A stretch of DNA of 64,000 bases from Streptosporangium lutulentum (GTDB lineage Bacteria; Actinomycetota; Actinomycetes; Streptosporangiales; Streptosporangiaceae). A program made the position numbers and the translations under genes. The notes under the pieces were generated by a model. That model did no database searches and was not told where the DNA came from. It saw only the letters and a list, made by a program, of their open reading frames with translations. Positions 21,378 to 29,827 of the stretch are shown here, in pieces. The stretch is from the NCBI RefSeq assembly GCF_030811455.1, contig NZ_JAUSQU010000001.1, positions 4,030,001 to 4,094,000 of the forward strand, given 5' to 3'. How positions within the stretch are numbered: position 1 is the stretch's first letter; each line of letters begins with the position of its first letter.

Positions 21378-22697
21378 TCAGACGCGGGCGGCCGCCAGGC
21401 TCGGCCTCGGGCCCGCGGTCCGCAGATAACAGCCCCAGGTCACGGCGGCGCACACCAGGTAGAAGACGGCGAACGCGGCGAGCGCGGCGCCCGCTCCCCC
21501 GGTGGCGGCGATGGAACCGCCGAATCCCCGGTTGACGAAGAAGCCGCCGAAGGCGCCGATCGCCGAGATGATCCCGATCGCGGCGGAGGCGTCACGCCTG
21601 CCGGCGGCCGTCGCGGCCTCGTGGGCGGGCGTGCCGGGGGCGATCCCCGCGGTGGCCCTGGCCCGGAAGATCGCAGGGATCATCCGGTAGGTGGAGCCGT
21701 TGCCGACGCCGGTGGTGGCGATCAGGAGCATGTAGGCGCAGAAGAACAGGCCGAAGGCGTGCTGGGACAGTCCCTGCCAGACCAGGGCCGCCGCACCGGC
21801 CATGGCGGCGAAGTTGACGAGCGTCACCCGGGCCCCGCCCAGCCTGTCCGACAGCCGTCCTCCGATCGGCCGGACCAGCGAGCCGAGCAGCGGGCCGAGG
21901 AAGGCCAGGGTGACCAGGGACGCCTGCTCGGGGAACTGGCTCTTGATCAGCAGCGGGAAAGCGGTGGCGTATCCGATGAAGGAGCCGAACGTGCCGATGT
22001 ACAGGAGCGACATGATCCAGGTCTGGGCCCGGCCGGCGATCTTCAACTGGTCCCTGGGGGCGGCCCTGGCGCAGGTCAGGTTGTCCATGAAGAAGTAGGC
22101 GCCGACCGCGGCGGCCAGGATGAACGGGACCCAGAACAGCCCGGCGGCGGCCAGGCCGAACCCGGCGATGACCAGCGGCATGACGAGCTGGACGGAACTG
22201 ACCCCGATGTTGCCGCCGGCCGCGTTGAGGCCGAGCGCCGAGCCCTGCTTGGCCTGGGGGTAGAAGTAGGTGATGTTGGCCATGCTGGAGGCGAAGTTGC
22301 CCCCGCCCAGTCCCGCGGTGGCCGCGATCACCAGGAACACCCGGTACGGCGTGCCGGGGTCGCTGACCGCGACGGCCAGGAGCACCGCGGGGACGAGCAG
22401 GAGCAGCGCGCTGACCACGGTGAAGTTCCGGCCGCCGAACCTGGCGGGGGCGAAGGTGTAGGGGATGCGCAGCGCCGAGCCGACCAGGTTGGGCAGGGCG
22501 ACGATCCAGAAGAGCTGGTCGGTGGAGAACCCGTGGTCGCCGAGCTGGACGGCCACGATGCTCCACACCGTCCAGAGGGTGAAGCCGAGGTGCTCGGCGA
22601 AGATCGAGAAGATCAGGTTGCGCCGGGCGACCTTCCTGCCCCCCTTCTCCCAGAAGCCGGGGTCGTCGGGCCGCCAATCGCTGATCCAGCGCTTCAC
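21378..22697 (-). CDS. narK: Nitrate/nitrite transporter of the major facilitator superfamily
   Basis: 439 aa with about 12 membrane segments. N-terminal KRWISDWRPDDPGFWEKGG and NLIFSIFAEHLGFTLWTVWSIV are typical of actinobacterial NarK/NasA. The family nitrate signatures are visible as AGLGGGNFASSMANITYFYP and GVGNGSTYRMIPAIF. The start was set at GTG 22697 because AGGAGGA lies 7 bp upstream; an in-frame GTG at 22766 would add 23 residues without a good ribosome-binding site. It precedes nasC by about 100 bp on the same strand and supplies substrate to the pathway. Confidence 0.93.
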   Translation of the reverse strand: MKRWISDWRPDDPGFWEKGGRKVARRNLIFSIFAEHLGFTLWTVWSIVAVQLGDHGFSTDQLFWIVALPNLVGSALRIPYTFAPARFGGRNFTVVSALLLLVPAVLLAVAVSDPGTPYRVFLVIAATAGLGGGNFASSMANITYFYPQAKQGSALGLNAAGGNIGVSSVQLVMPLVIAGFGLAAAGLFWVPFILAAAVGAYFFMDNLTCARAAPRDQLKIAGRAQTWIMSLLYIGTFGSFIGYATAFPLLIKSQFPEQASLVTLAFLGPLLGSLVRPIGGRLSDRLGGARVTLVNFAAMAGAAALVWQGLSQHAFGLFFCAYMLLIATTGVGNGSTYRMIPAIFRARATAGIAPGTPAHEAATAAGRRDASAAIGIISAIGAFGGFFVNRGFGGSIAATGGAGAALAAFAVFYLVCAAVTWGCYLRTAGPRPSLAAARV

Positions 22698-22932
22698 CGT
22701 TGTTCCTCCTGCGGTTCCGGGGGCGTCGATCCCGAAATCTAGGAGTGTGGCGTTACGCACATTCACGTTCTGTGATGGTGCGCCGGTTACGCGTGACTAA
22801 CCTTGGAAATACGCAATGCACAGGTCGCACACTCGCAACGTTCCGGAAACGCGGAAGATCCCCCGGTCACGGTTGAGGCAGGCGGCAATGGGAACCATGT
22901 CCATGCCCGTTCGTCGCCTCGGGGAGTTGCGC
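22698..22932. promoter_or_regulatory. Divergent region between narK and the deformylase gene
   Basis: No gene is seen. Two GTTACGC words occur at 22752 and 22787, the second within GTTAC-N6-CTAAC. GTnAC elements with 6-bp spacing resemble half of the actinobacterial GlnR box (GTnAC-N6-GAAAC), but the GAAAC half is poorly matched. GlnR control of nitrate uptake is known in relatives; a GlnR site here is only a possibility. Confidence 0.3.
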
Positions 22933-23433
22933 GTGGCCGTTCAGCCGATCCGACTGTTCAACGATCCAGTGCTACGCACCGTAGCCGAACCCGTGACCGC
23001 CTTCGATCGCGAGTTGCGAGGGCTGGTCAAATCCCTGCAGGCCACCATGCGGGCCGGCTCCGGCCGCGCGGGGCTGGCCGCCCCCCAGCTCGGCGTCCCG
23101 TTGCGGGTCCTCGTCTACGAACTGGACGGCAAGGCCGGGCACATGATCAATCCTCGCCTGGAGCCGTCCGAGCGGAAGATCGTGGCCGACGAGGCATGCC
23201 TGTCCGCCCCGGATCTGTGGTGGCCGCTGGAACGCTCTTACATGGTCACGGCCCGGGGCCGCGACATGTACGGCAAACCCGTCACCGTCCGCGCCCTCGG
23301 CATGCTCGCGCGGGTCCTCCAGCATGAGGTCGACCATCTCGACGGCATCCTCTTCGTCGACCACCTCCCGGCGGACGAGCAAGAGCGGTTTCTCGCCGCG
23401 ATCCCTCGACTTGCACATCAGGAGTCACGTTGA
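22933..23433 (+). CDS. def: Peptide deformylase (divergent, EACLS variant)
   Basis: 166 aa; removes the N-formyl group from nascent proteins with a bound metal. Motif 1 is GRAGLAAPQLG, motif 2 is EACLS and motif 3 is QHEVDH (HExxH). Motif 2 is normally EGCLS; here Gly is replaced by Ala, while the metal-ligand Cys and both His remain. The GTG at 22933 was chosen because GGGGAG precedes it by 6 bp and the resulting N-terminus (VAVQPIRLFNDPVLRTVAEPV) matches the family. It may be a secondary deformylase. Confidence 0.87.
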   Translation: MAVQPIRLFNDPVLRTVAEPVTAFDRELRGLVKSLQATMRAGSGRAGLAAPQLGVPLRVLVYELDGKAGHMINPRLEPSERKIVADEACLSAPDLWWPLERSYMVTARGRDMYGKPVTVRALGMLARVLQHEVDHLDGILFVDHLPADEQERFLAAIPRLAHQESR

Positions 23434-23622
23434 TACTCTTTCATGGTTGCAGTCGTAGTTCTCAGCAAAGCCTTATCATCTCAAGTGCTTATGAGAAGTC
23501 CGCCGACAGCGGACGTTCCAGTTTCTCCGGAAGGTTTCCGCGGGTGCATGGTAGGGTCCGCAACGCAGCCCCGTGCCGCCGACCTGGCGGTTCGGTGAGG
23601 CTCCCAATGAGGAGAAGTTGTT
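23434..23622 (+). promoter_or_regulatory. Leader region of the cold-shock gene
   Basis: This is the non-coding stretch upstream of the cold-shock protein. It contains a hairpin with arms GTCCGC (23498-23503) and GCGGAC (23509-23514). Long structured 5' leaders are usual for cold-shock mRNAs. The transcription start cannot be placed from sequence. Confidence 0.4.
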
Positions 23623-23826
23623 TTGTCTGAGGGCACCGTTAAGTGGTTCAACGCCGAAAAGGGCTTCGGATTCATCGCACCGGATGACGGCACCGCCGAT
23701 GTGTTCGTGCACTACTCGGCCATCAACTCCGGCGGCTACCGCAGCCTGGAGGAGAACCAGCGTGTCAGTTTCACCACCACGCAGGGCCAGAAGGGTCCGC
23801 AGGCCGACCAGGTTCAGGTCATCTGA
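23623..23826 (+). CDS. Cold-shock protein (CspA family)
   Basis: 67 aa single cold-shock domain that binds single-stranded RNA and DNA. It shows the start [18 protein letters not shown] with RNP1 (KGFGFI) and RNP2 (VFVHY), and the conserved [23 protein letters not shown] end. Translation starts at TTG with AGGAG 8 bp upstream; no ATG or GTG is available in frame. It is monocistronic, followed by a strong terminator. Confidence 0.95.
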   Translation: MSEGTVKWFNAEKGFGFIAPDDGTADVFVHYSAINSGGYRSLEENQRVSFTTTQGQKGPQADQVQVI

Positions 23827-23867
23827 CTTGACTCTGATCGCCTAGGATCTGATCGCTAGGCTTCAGA

Positions 23868-23901
23868 CTGAGCCCGCATCGCTTCGGCGATGCGGGCTCA
23901 G
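23868..23901 (+). terminator. Terminator of the cold-shock gene
   Basis: A perfect 15-bp stem, with arms 23868-23882 and 23887-23901, closes on the stable tetraloop TTCG. It begins 42 bp after the stop codon. No long T-tract follows, but this form is common in high-GC actinobacteria. Confidence 0.85.
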
Positions 23902-24223
23902 ATCATTTCCAGGGCTTCTTCACGCCCGGGGTAGACCAGCCTTCACACATGATCGGGACAGTTCTTCACGCGCGCCCGGGACGGGCCCCTGCCCTCACCG
24001 ACGCGCTTCCTGGATTCGCGGACGCGCACCGGAGATGAGCGCCTCAGCGGCCCCCGGGCGACTCCGCCCGGAAAAAACATAACCGCTCCCCCGGACGCGG
24101 CCTTCAGACGCGCTCTCAGGGCCGCGAAGGGCCAACCCCCGGCGCCGGGAGCGGGTGCCCCTGTCGGCCGTGAAACGTTCCGGTGAACGTCCTTTCACCG
24201 GATCCCGGGTGCCGCCGGTTCCG
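23902..24223. other. Gene-free stretch of about 320 bp
   Basis: I see no credible gene here. It contains a hairpin near 24055-24072 (CCGGGCG/CGCCCGG followed by AAAAAA on the forward strand) and the probable terminator of the WYL regulator at 24179-24202. Confidence 0.5.
24179..24202 (-). terminator. Hairpin downstream of the WYL regulator gene
   Basis: A perfect 9-bp stem (TCCGGTGAA/TTCACCGGA) with a 6-nt loop lies 22 bp after the regulator's stop on the minus strand. Confidence 0.6.
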
Positions 24224-25204
24224 TCAGGTACTCGGGGGCCGGCGCGTCCCGGTGGAGCGCAACAGCTTGCGGCCCAGCTCGCGCAGATGCCCGACCAGTT
24301 CGGGCGGCTCCAGGACGGTGAACTCCAGGTCCAGGTGGGCGATGCGCAGTGCCGTCCACTCCAGTGAGTCGGGTTCGGTGCGCAGCAGGCAGGAGCGCTC
24401 GTCGATCGGCTCCAGTTCGGCATCGGTCACCCGGAGCCGCTCGGCGACCTCCGCCGCCGGGGCGTGCACCCGCAGCACCGCCCGCGCCACCGCCCGCGAC
24501 GCCGCACGCGACCGGCGCACCTGCTCGGCGGCGTCCCCGGCGGGCAGGTCCCTGGGCGGTACCCGTACCCCGGTCGGGTGCGTCTGGGTGATCCGGTCGG
24601 TGCGGAAGGTGCGCCAGTCGGCGCGGCCGGTGTCGTAGGCCACCAGGTACCAGCGGCGCGACGCCGCCACCAGCGCGTGCGGCTCGACCAGGCGGCGGGT
24701 CTCCCGGTCGTCGCGGTCGCGGTAGACGAAGCGGACCCGTTCGTGGTCGCGGCAGGCCGCCGCCAGCACCGTCAGCGTCCCGGGCGCCGCTCCCGGCCCG
24801 GCGGGCGGCCCGTCCAGCGGGACGGTCGCGGCGTGCAACGCGGCCACCCGGCGGCGCAGCCGGTCGGGCAACACCTGCTCCAGTTTGGCCAGCGCGCGCA
24901 GCGAGGTCTCCTCGATGCCCTCCACCGCGGCCCCGGCGGCGGTGCGCAGGCCGACCGCGATCGCGACGGCCTCCTCGTCCTCCAGCAACAGCGGCGGCAT
25001 CGCGGTGCCCGCCTCCAGCCGGTACCCGCCGATCTTGCCGAGCGTGGCGTGTACCGGATAGTCCAGCTCGCGCAGGCGCTCGACATCGCGGCGGACGGTG
25101 CGGACCGTCACGCCGAGCCGTTCGGCCAGTTCCGGGCCGGTCCACTCTCGCCGGGTCTGCAGCAGCGACAGCAGGCGCAGCAGCCGCGCCGGGGTGTCGG
25201 TCAT
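24224..25204 (-). CDS. WYL-domain transcriptional regulator with N-terminal HTH_11
   Basis: 326 aa. The N-terminal DeoR-type helix-turn-helix spans roughly residues 5-60 (RLLRLLSLLQTRREWTGPELAERLGVTVRTVRRDVERLRELDYPVHA). The WYL ligand-sensing domain follows (VRFVYRDRDDRETRRLVEPHALVAASRRWYLVAYD, a variant of the W-Y-L core), with a WCX tail. The ATG at 25204 is assigned; an in-frame ATG at 25216 is possible. It is divergent from the UvrA-like gene with only 63 bp between starts, so it probably regulates that gene and itself. The ligand is unknown. Confidence 0.88.
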   Translation of the reverse strand: MTDTPARLLRLLSLLQTRREWTGPELAERLGVTVRTVRRDVERLRELDYPVHATLGKIGGYRLEAGTAMPPLLLEDEEAVAIAVGLRTAAGAAVEGIEETSLRALAKLEQVLPDRLRRRVAALHAATVPLDGPPAGPGAAPGTLTVLAAACRDHERVRFVYRDRDDRETRRLVEPHALVAASRRWYLVAYDTGRADWRTFRTDRITQTHPTGVRVPPRDLPAGDAAEQVRRSRAASRAVARAVLRVHAPAAEVAERLRVTDAELEPIDERSCLLRTEPDSLEWTALRIAHLDLEFTVLEPPELVGHLRELGRKLLRSTGTRRPPST

Positions 25205-25267
25205 ACCCTCCAGCATGCCCGCGAATGAGGACCGGTTCTGACCTGTTTTCCTCCTAGCGTGGACGGC

Positions 25268-27550
25268 ATGAGCGGACACGGGGAAACCATCAGGATCACC
25301 GGCGCACGGCAGAACAACCTCAAGGACGTCTCGCTGGACATACCCAAGAACCGGATCGTCGTGTTCACCGGCGTGTCGGGGTCGGGCAAGTCCTCGATCG
25401 TGTTCGACACCGTCGCGGTGGAGTCCCAGCGGCAGCTCAACGAGACCTTCGCCTGGTACATCCGCAACCGGCTACCCCGCCACGAACGGCCCGACGCCGA
25501 CCTCATCGACGATCTGGCGCCCGCCGTGGTGGTCGACCAACGGCCGGTGGGCGGCAACGCCCGCTCCACCGTCGGGACGATGACCGACATCTACTCGGTG
25601 CTGCGGGTGCTGTTCTCCCGGTACGGCGAGCCCAGCGCCGGAGAGGCCGGCGCCTACTCCTTCAACGACCCCGCCGGCATGTGCCCCGAATGCGACGGCC
25701 TGGGCCGCGTCGCCCGCGTCGACCTGGACCGGTTCCTGGACGTCGGCAGGTCGCTGGACGACGGGGCGATCCTGTTCGCGCCGTTCGGCACCGGAAGCTT
25801 CGTGTGGCAGACCTATGCCAGATCGGGGTTGTTCGACCCCGGTAAGCCGCTGCGCGACTACACCGATCAGGAATGGGACCTGCTGCTGCACGGCAAGGGC
25901 TTCAAGGTGTCCCGCGGCGGCGACGGGGAGGTCGGCGGCACGCATGGCAACACCTACGAGGGCCTGCTGGAACGCTTCGACCGCCTCTACCTCAAACGGG
26001 ACCTGGCCTCCCAGCCGGCCCGCAACCGTCAAGCCGCCGAACGCGTCACCATCCGCGCGACCTGCCCGTCCTGCGGCGGCGCCCGCCTCAACGCCGCTGC
26101 CCTGGCCACCCGGATCGGCGGCCACACCATCGCCGACCTGACCCGGATGGAGGTCACCGAGCTCATCGAGGTGCTCGCCGCCCTCGACGACCCGGTCGCC
26201 GCGCCCATCGCGGAGGCCGCCGTCACCAGGCTGCGGCGGCTGGCCGCGATCGGCCTGGGCTACCTCAGCCTGGACCGCGAGACCCGCACCGTGTCAGGCG
26301 GGGAGGGGCAGCGGCTCAAGGTCGTCCGGCACCTGGGGTCCAGCCTCACCGGCCTGACCTACATCTTCGACGAGCCCAGCGTCGGGCTGCACCCACGCGA
26401 TGTCGGGCGCCTGACCGGCCTGCTGCGCGAGCTGCGCGACCGCGGCAACACCGTGCTGGTCGTCGAGCACGACCCCGACGTCATCGCCGTCGCCGACCAC
26501 GTCATCGACATGGGCCCCGGCGCGGGCGCGGACGGCGGGCAGGTGGTGTTCACCGGCATGGTCGAGCGGTTGCGCGCCGCCGACACCGTGACCGGCCGCG
26601 CCCTGCGGCAGGTCATCCCGGTCAAACACCGGGTTCGCGAACCCTCAGGGTGGCTCACCGTGACCGGCGCCGACCTGCACAATCTCAGAAACCTCACCGC
26701 CCGGTTCCCGCTGGGGGCCCTGACGTGCGTCACCGGTGTCGCGGGGTCCGGCAAGAGCACCCTGGTCAGAGAACTGGTCACCCGGTGCCCTGAGGCGGTG
26801 GTGGTGGACCAGTCGGCCATCACCGCCTCCCGCCGCTCCAGTCCCGCCACCTATCTGGGGCTGATGGACCCGATCCGGCGGTTGTTCGCCGCGGCGAACG
26901 GCGTGGAGGCCGGATTGTTCAGCCACAACTCCACCGGTTCCTGCCCCGGCTGCGAGGGCGCCGGGGTCATCTACACCGACCTGGCGTTCATGGACCCGGT
27001 CACCACCGTCTGCCGGCTCTGCCACGGCACCCGCTACCGTCCCGAGGTCGCACGCCACACCCTGCGGGGCCACACGATCGTGGAGATGCTGGCGCTGACC
27101 GCCGAGCAGGCCCTGGGCGTGCTCACCGAACCGCCGCTGCACGCCAGGCTACGGGCGCTCAACGACGTCGGGCTGAGCTACCTCTCCCTCGGGCAGCCGC
27201 TCAGCTCCCTGTCGGGCGGCGAACGCCAGCGCGTCAAGCTCGCGGGCCGGCTGCGCCGCACCGGAGAGCTGTACGTGCTGGACGAGCCGACCACCGGCCT
27301 GCACCGCGCCGACGTCACCTCCCTGACCGCGCTGCTGGACCACCTGGTCGACACCGGCAACACCGTGGTGGTCATCGAGCACGACCTGGACGTGGTGCGC
27401 CGCGCCGACCACGTCATCGACCTCGGTCCCGGCGGCGGACGGCACGGCGGCGACATCGTCTTCACCGGGCCCCCGTCCTCCCTGCTGGAGCACGGAACCT
27501 CCCACACCGCCGAGCACCTGCGCCGCGCCGTGGATCACGACGCCCCATGA
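25268..27550 (+). CDS. Short UvrA-like ABC ATPase (DrrC/UvrA2 type)
   Basis: 760 aa, against about 950 for housekeeping UvrA. It opens IRITGARQNNLKDVSLDIPKNRIVVFTGVSGSGKSSIVFDT with the first Walker A. Four Cys pairs of the zinc modules are present (CPECDGLG, CPSCGGAR, CPGCEGAG, CRLCHGTR). Both halves keep signature and Walker B (TVSGGEGQRLKVV and YIFDEPSVGLHP; LSGGERQRVKLAGRL and YVLDEPTTGLH), and the second Walker A is GVAGSGKSTL. The shortness suggests loss of part of the insertion and UvrB-binding regions. Such proteins are linked to resistance against DNA-binding drugs. TAGCGT lies 7 bp before ATG 25268, suggesting a leaderless mRNA. Confidence 0.88.
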   Translation: MSGHGETIRITGARQNNLKDVSLDIPKNRIVVFTGVSGSGKSSIVFDTVAVESQRQLNETFAWYIRNRLPRHERPDADLIDDLAPAVVVDQRPVGGNARSTVGTMTDIYSVLRVLFSRYGEPSAGEAGAYSFNDPAGMCPECDGLGRVARVDLDRFLDVGRSLDDGAILFAPFGTGSFVWQTYARSGLFDPGKPLRDYTDQEWDLLLHGKGFKVSRGGDGEVGGTHGNTYEGLLERFDRLYLKRDLASQPARNRQAAERVTIRATCPSCGGARLNAAALATRIGGHTIADLTRMEVTELIEVLAALDDPVAAPIAEAAVTRLRRLAAIGLGYLSLDRETRTVSGGEGQRLKVVRHLGSSLTGLTYIFDEPSVGLHPRDVGRLTGLLRELRDRGNTVLVVEHDPDVIAVADHVIDMGPGAGADGGQVVFTGMVERLRAADTVTGRALRQVIPVKHRVREPSGWLTVTGADLHNLRNLTARFPLGALTCVTGVAGSGKSTLVRELVTRCPEAVVVDQSAITASRRSSPATYLGLMDPIRRLFAAANGVEAGLFSHNSTGSCPGCEGAGVIYTDLAFMDPVTTVCRLCHGTRYRPEVARHTLRGHTIVEMLALTAEQALGVLTEPPLHARLRALNDVGLSYLSLGQPLSSLSGGERQRVKLAGRLRRTGELYVLDEPTTGLHRADVTSLTALLDHLVDTGNTVVVIEHDLDVVRRADHVIDLGPGGGRHGGDIVFTGPPSSLLEHGTSHTAEHLRRAVDHDAP

Positions 27551-27612
27551 GGTTCCGTCGCCGTTGTGCGACGTAGTCGTCAAAGGACGGGCTTGAGACC
27601 GGTGCGCCTGCC

Positions 27613-27727
27613 CCGCCGGACGAATCCGGCGGCGTCGGCGGGCCCGCCGGTGACCGACGGGGTCGGCCACGGGGCCCGAAGGAGCCTCCCGGAGCGGGAG
27701 GGGTCCTCGAAGGAAGCGGTTCGAGGA
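27613..27727. terminator. Three consecutive hairpins between convergent genes
   Basis: Three perfect stem-loops lie between the UvrA-like gene and mshC: CCGCCGGA/TCCGGCGG with loop CGAA (27613-27632), CCTCCCG/CGGGAGG with loop GAG (27685-27701), and TCCTCGAA/TTCGAGGA with an 8-nt loop (27704-27727). They can terminate transcripts from both sides. No T-tract is present. Confidence 0.65.
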
Positions 27728-27765
27728 TTCCCTCCCCATCCGGGATCCCTCTCAGAGGGCGACGC

Positions 27766-28989
27766 TCAGAGGGCGACGCCGAGCAGGGCGTCCGCGATGT
27801 CCTTGACGAGCAGGGGTGCCCGCTCGTCGGTGCCGCCCTCGGACAGTGCCCGCTCCGCCCAGTCGTCGATGATCGCGAGTGCTCCGGGGGCGTCCAGGTC
27901 ATCGGACATCCGGGCGCGGACCCGGTCGAGCACGGTGCCGGCCTCCGGTCCCGTCCGCAGCCCGGTGGCCGCGCGCCAGCGCTCCAGCCGGGCCTGCGCG
28001 GAGGCCGCCTGGTCGGCGGTCCACTCCCAGTCGGCGCGGTAGTGGTGGGCCAGCAGGGCCAGCCGGACGGCCATGGGGTCGATCTCCTGGCGGAGCCGGG
28101 AGACGAAGATCAGGTTGCCCTTGGACTTGGACATCTTCTCGCCGTCGAGGGCCACCATGCCCGCGTGGACGTAGGCCTTGGCGAAAGGCCACTCTCCGCC
28201 GGCGACGTGGCCCTCGTGGGCGCCGCACTCGTGATGCGGGAAGATCAGGTCGGAGCCGCCGCCCGCGACGTCGAAGCCGCTGCCCAGATTGGCCAGCGCG
28301 ATCGCGGTGCACTCGATGTGCCAGCCGGGCCTGCCCTGACCGAACGGCGAGGGCCAGGACGGCTCGCCGGGCCGTTCGGCGCGCCAGAGCACCCAGTCGA
28401 GCGGGTGCTTCTTGCCCGGCCGCCCGGGGTCGCCTCCGCGCTCGGCGCTCAGGGTGAGCATCAGCTCCTCGGAGTATCCGGAGACGGAGCCGAACTTGGG
28501 CGCCGCGGCGACGTCGAAGTAGACGTCCCCGTCGAGTTCGTAGGTGGCGCCCTTGTCGCGCAGGCGCTCGACCAGCTCGGCGACCTGATCGATCACCTCG
28601 GTCACTCCGACGTACTCGCGCGGCGGCAGGATCCGCAGCGCCTCCATGTCGGTCCGGAAGAGCTCGATCTCACGCTCGGCCAGCTCCCGCCAGTCCACCC
28701 CGATCTGCTCGGCACGTTCGAGCAGGGGGTCGTCCACGTCGGTGGCGTTCTGGATGTAGTTCACCTCGTGGCCGGCGTCCCGCCACATCCGGTTGACCAG
28801 ATCGAAGGCGAGGTAGGTGTTGGCGTGGCCGAGGTGGGTGGCGTCATAGGGCGTGATGCCGCAGACGTACATCCCCGCCGTGGAACCTGGCTGGGTGGGT
28901 TCGGTCTCTCGTGCGGCGGTGTCGAACAACCGCAGGGAAGCACCGGTACCGGGAAGCCGAGGAACCTTCGGCGTAGACCACGATCTCAT
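27766..28989 (-). CDS. mshC: Mycothiol ligase (L-cysteine:1D-myo-inositol 2-amino-2-deoxy-alpha-D-glucopyranoside ligase)
   Basis: 407 aa; joins cysteine to glucosaminyl-inositol with ATP, the third step of mycothiol synthesis. It resembles cysteinyl-tRNA synthetase. The MshC hallmark N-terminus [12 protein letters not shown] is present, with the zinc Cys and nucleotide motif [17 protein letters not shown] (HIGH-like), zinc ligands in WHIECTAIA and [10 protein letters not shown], and KMSKSKGN. It ends early, without a tRNA anticodon-binding domain, as expected. TAGGCT (28996-29001) is 6 bp before ATG, so the mRNA is probably leaderless. The last 14 bp, including the stop, are directly duplicated downstream. 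Confidence 0.95.
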   Translation of the reverse strand: MRSWSTPKVPRLPGTGASLRLFDTAARETEPTQPGSTAGMYVCGITPYDATHLGHANTYLAFDLVNRMWRDAGHEVNYIQNATDVDDPLLERAEQIGVDWRELAEREIELFRTDMEALRILPPREYVGVTEVIDQVAELVERLRDKGATYELDGDVYFDVAAAPKFGSVSGYSEELMLTLSAERGGDPGRPGKKHPLDWVLWRAERPGEPSWPSPFGQGRPGWHIECTAIALANLGSGFDVAGGGSDLIFPHHECGAHEGHVAGGEWPFAKAYVHAGMVALDGEKMSKSKGNLIFVSRLRQEIDPMAVRLALLAHHYRADWEWTADQAASAQARLERWRAATGLRTGPEAGTVLDRVRARMSDDLDAPGALAIIDDWAERALSEGGTDERAPLLVKDIADALLGVAL

Positions 28990-29077
28990 GTATTGAGCCT
29001 ATCCAGCAGACAGACCGCCCCGATCAGCTCGGGACGGTAGATACAGGGCACTACCTCAACCGCCGGAACTCGCCGGA

Positions 29078-29794
29078 TCATTCCAAAGGAACACGACCGA
29101 AAGCCTCCGGATCGCGGGGATCACCGGTGAACTCGTAGCGGATCCCGCCGGGGGCGAGGGCGAGCAGGGTGACCGACAGGGAGCCGAAGATCCGCCCGTC
29201 GGGGAGACCGTGACGGATGATCATGGCGCGGGGGTCGTCGGGAGGCAGCCCCGCACCGGTGGCCAGCCGGCGCCAGTCGTCCCAGTCTCCATCGAGCTCC
29301 GAGGGACGGTGGGCCTTGGCGAACAGGGGACGGAAGAACGCGACGCGCTCGTTCTCCTCCCCGCGCTCCCAGCCGCTGTTGACGATCATGTGGGTTCCCG
29401 GTGGGAGGTCGTCCTGCTTCAGCGCGATCCCGTCCCACTGCCACAGGCGGACTCCACCGAGATCGGCGAAGATCAGGTGGAACGGGTCGTAGTGGACCAG
29501 GTCCGACTCGGGGATGCGCTCCCCGGCCGCCGCCCTGAGCGGCAGGTCGCCCCGGGAGCGGCGTGTCCGCTCGGGGGCGAGCACACCGTGGCCGTTGAGC
29601 AGGGCGCCGATCCGCCTGGCGGCGGGATCGACGGCCAGCCAGGTCCCGTTCGCCTGGAGATCTCGCCCGCCGATCAGTCCGGGCCAGTGTTCGCCCGGGG
29701 GAACCCACGGCCGGTCGGTGAACTCATCACGCACGCCGACGAGGATCAGGGGGATCTCGGCGCTCGGATCGATGCTGACGGCAACCGTGCACAT
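29078..29794 (-). CDS. NRDE/TANGO2 family protein
   Basis: 238 aa. It begins MCTVAVSI with the invariant Cys2, as in TANGO2-like proteins, followed by LILVGVRDEFTDRPW, corresponding to the NRDE motif (here VRDE), and GGRDLQANGTWLAVD. The family has been linked to heme handling and lipid homeostasis in eukaryotes; the bacterial role is open. TACTCT lies 6 bp before the ATG (29801-29806), indicating its own leaderless promoter 33 bp after the preceding gene. Confidence 0.88.
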   Translation of the reverse strand: MCTVAVSIDPSAEIPLILVGVRDEFTDRPWVPPGEHWPGLIGGRDLQANGTWLAVDPAARRIGALLNGHGVLAPERTRRSRGDLPLRAAAGERIPESDLVHYDPFHLIFADLGGVRLWQWDGIALKQDDLPPGTHMIVNSGWERGEENERVAFFRPLFAKAHRPSELDGDWDDWRRLATGAGLPPDDPRAMIIRHGLPDGRIFGSLSVTLLALAPGGIRYEFTGDPRDPEAFGRVPLE

Positions 29795-29827
29795 GCCCGG
29801 AGAGTACAGGTTCCGCCGGGTGCGTTC

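Noticed and set aside
27751..27780. Functional direct repeat at the mshC stop
   Set aside because: TCAGAGGGCGACGC is present twice in tandem, duplicating the stop region, but this is easily a chance slippage event with no visible consequence.
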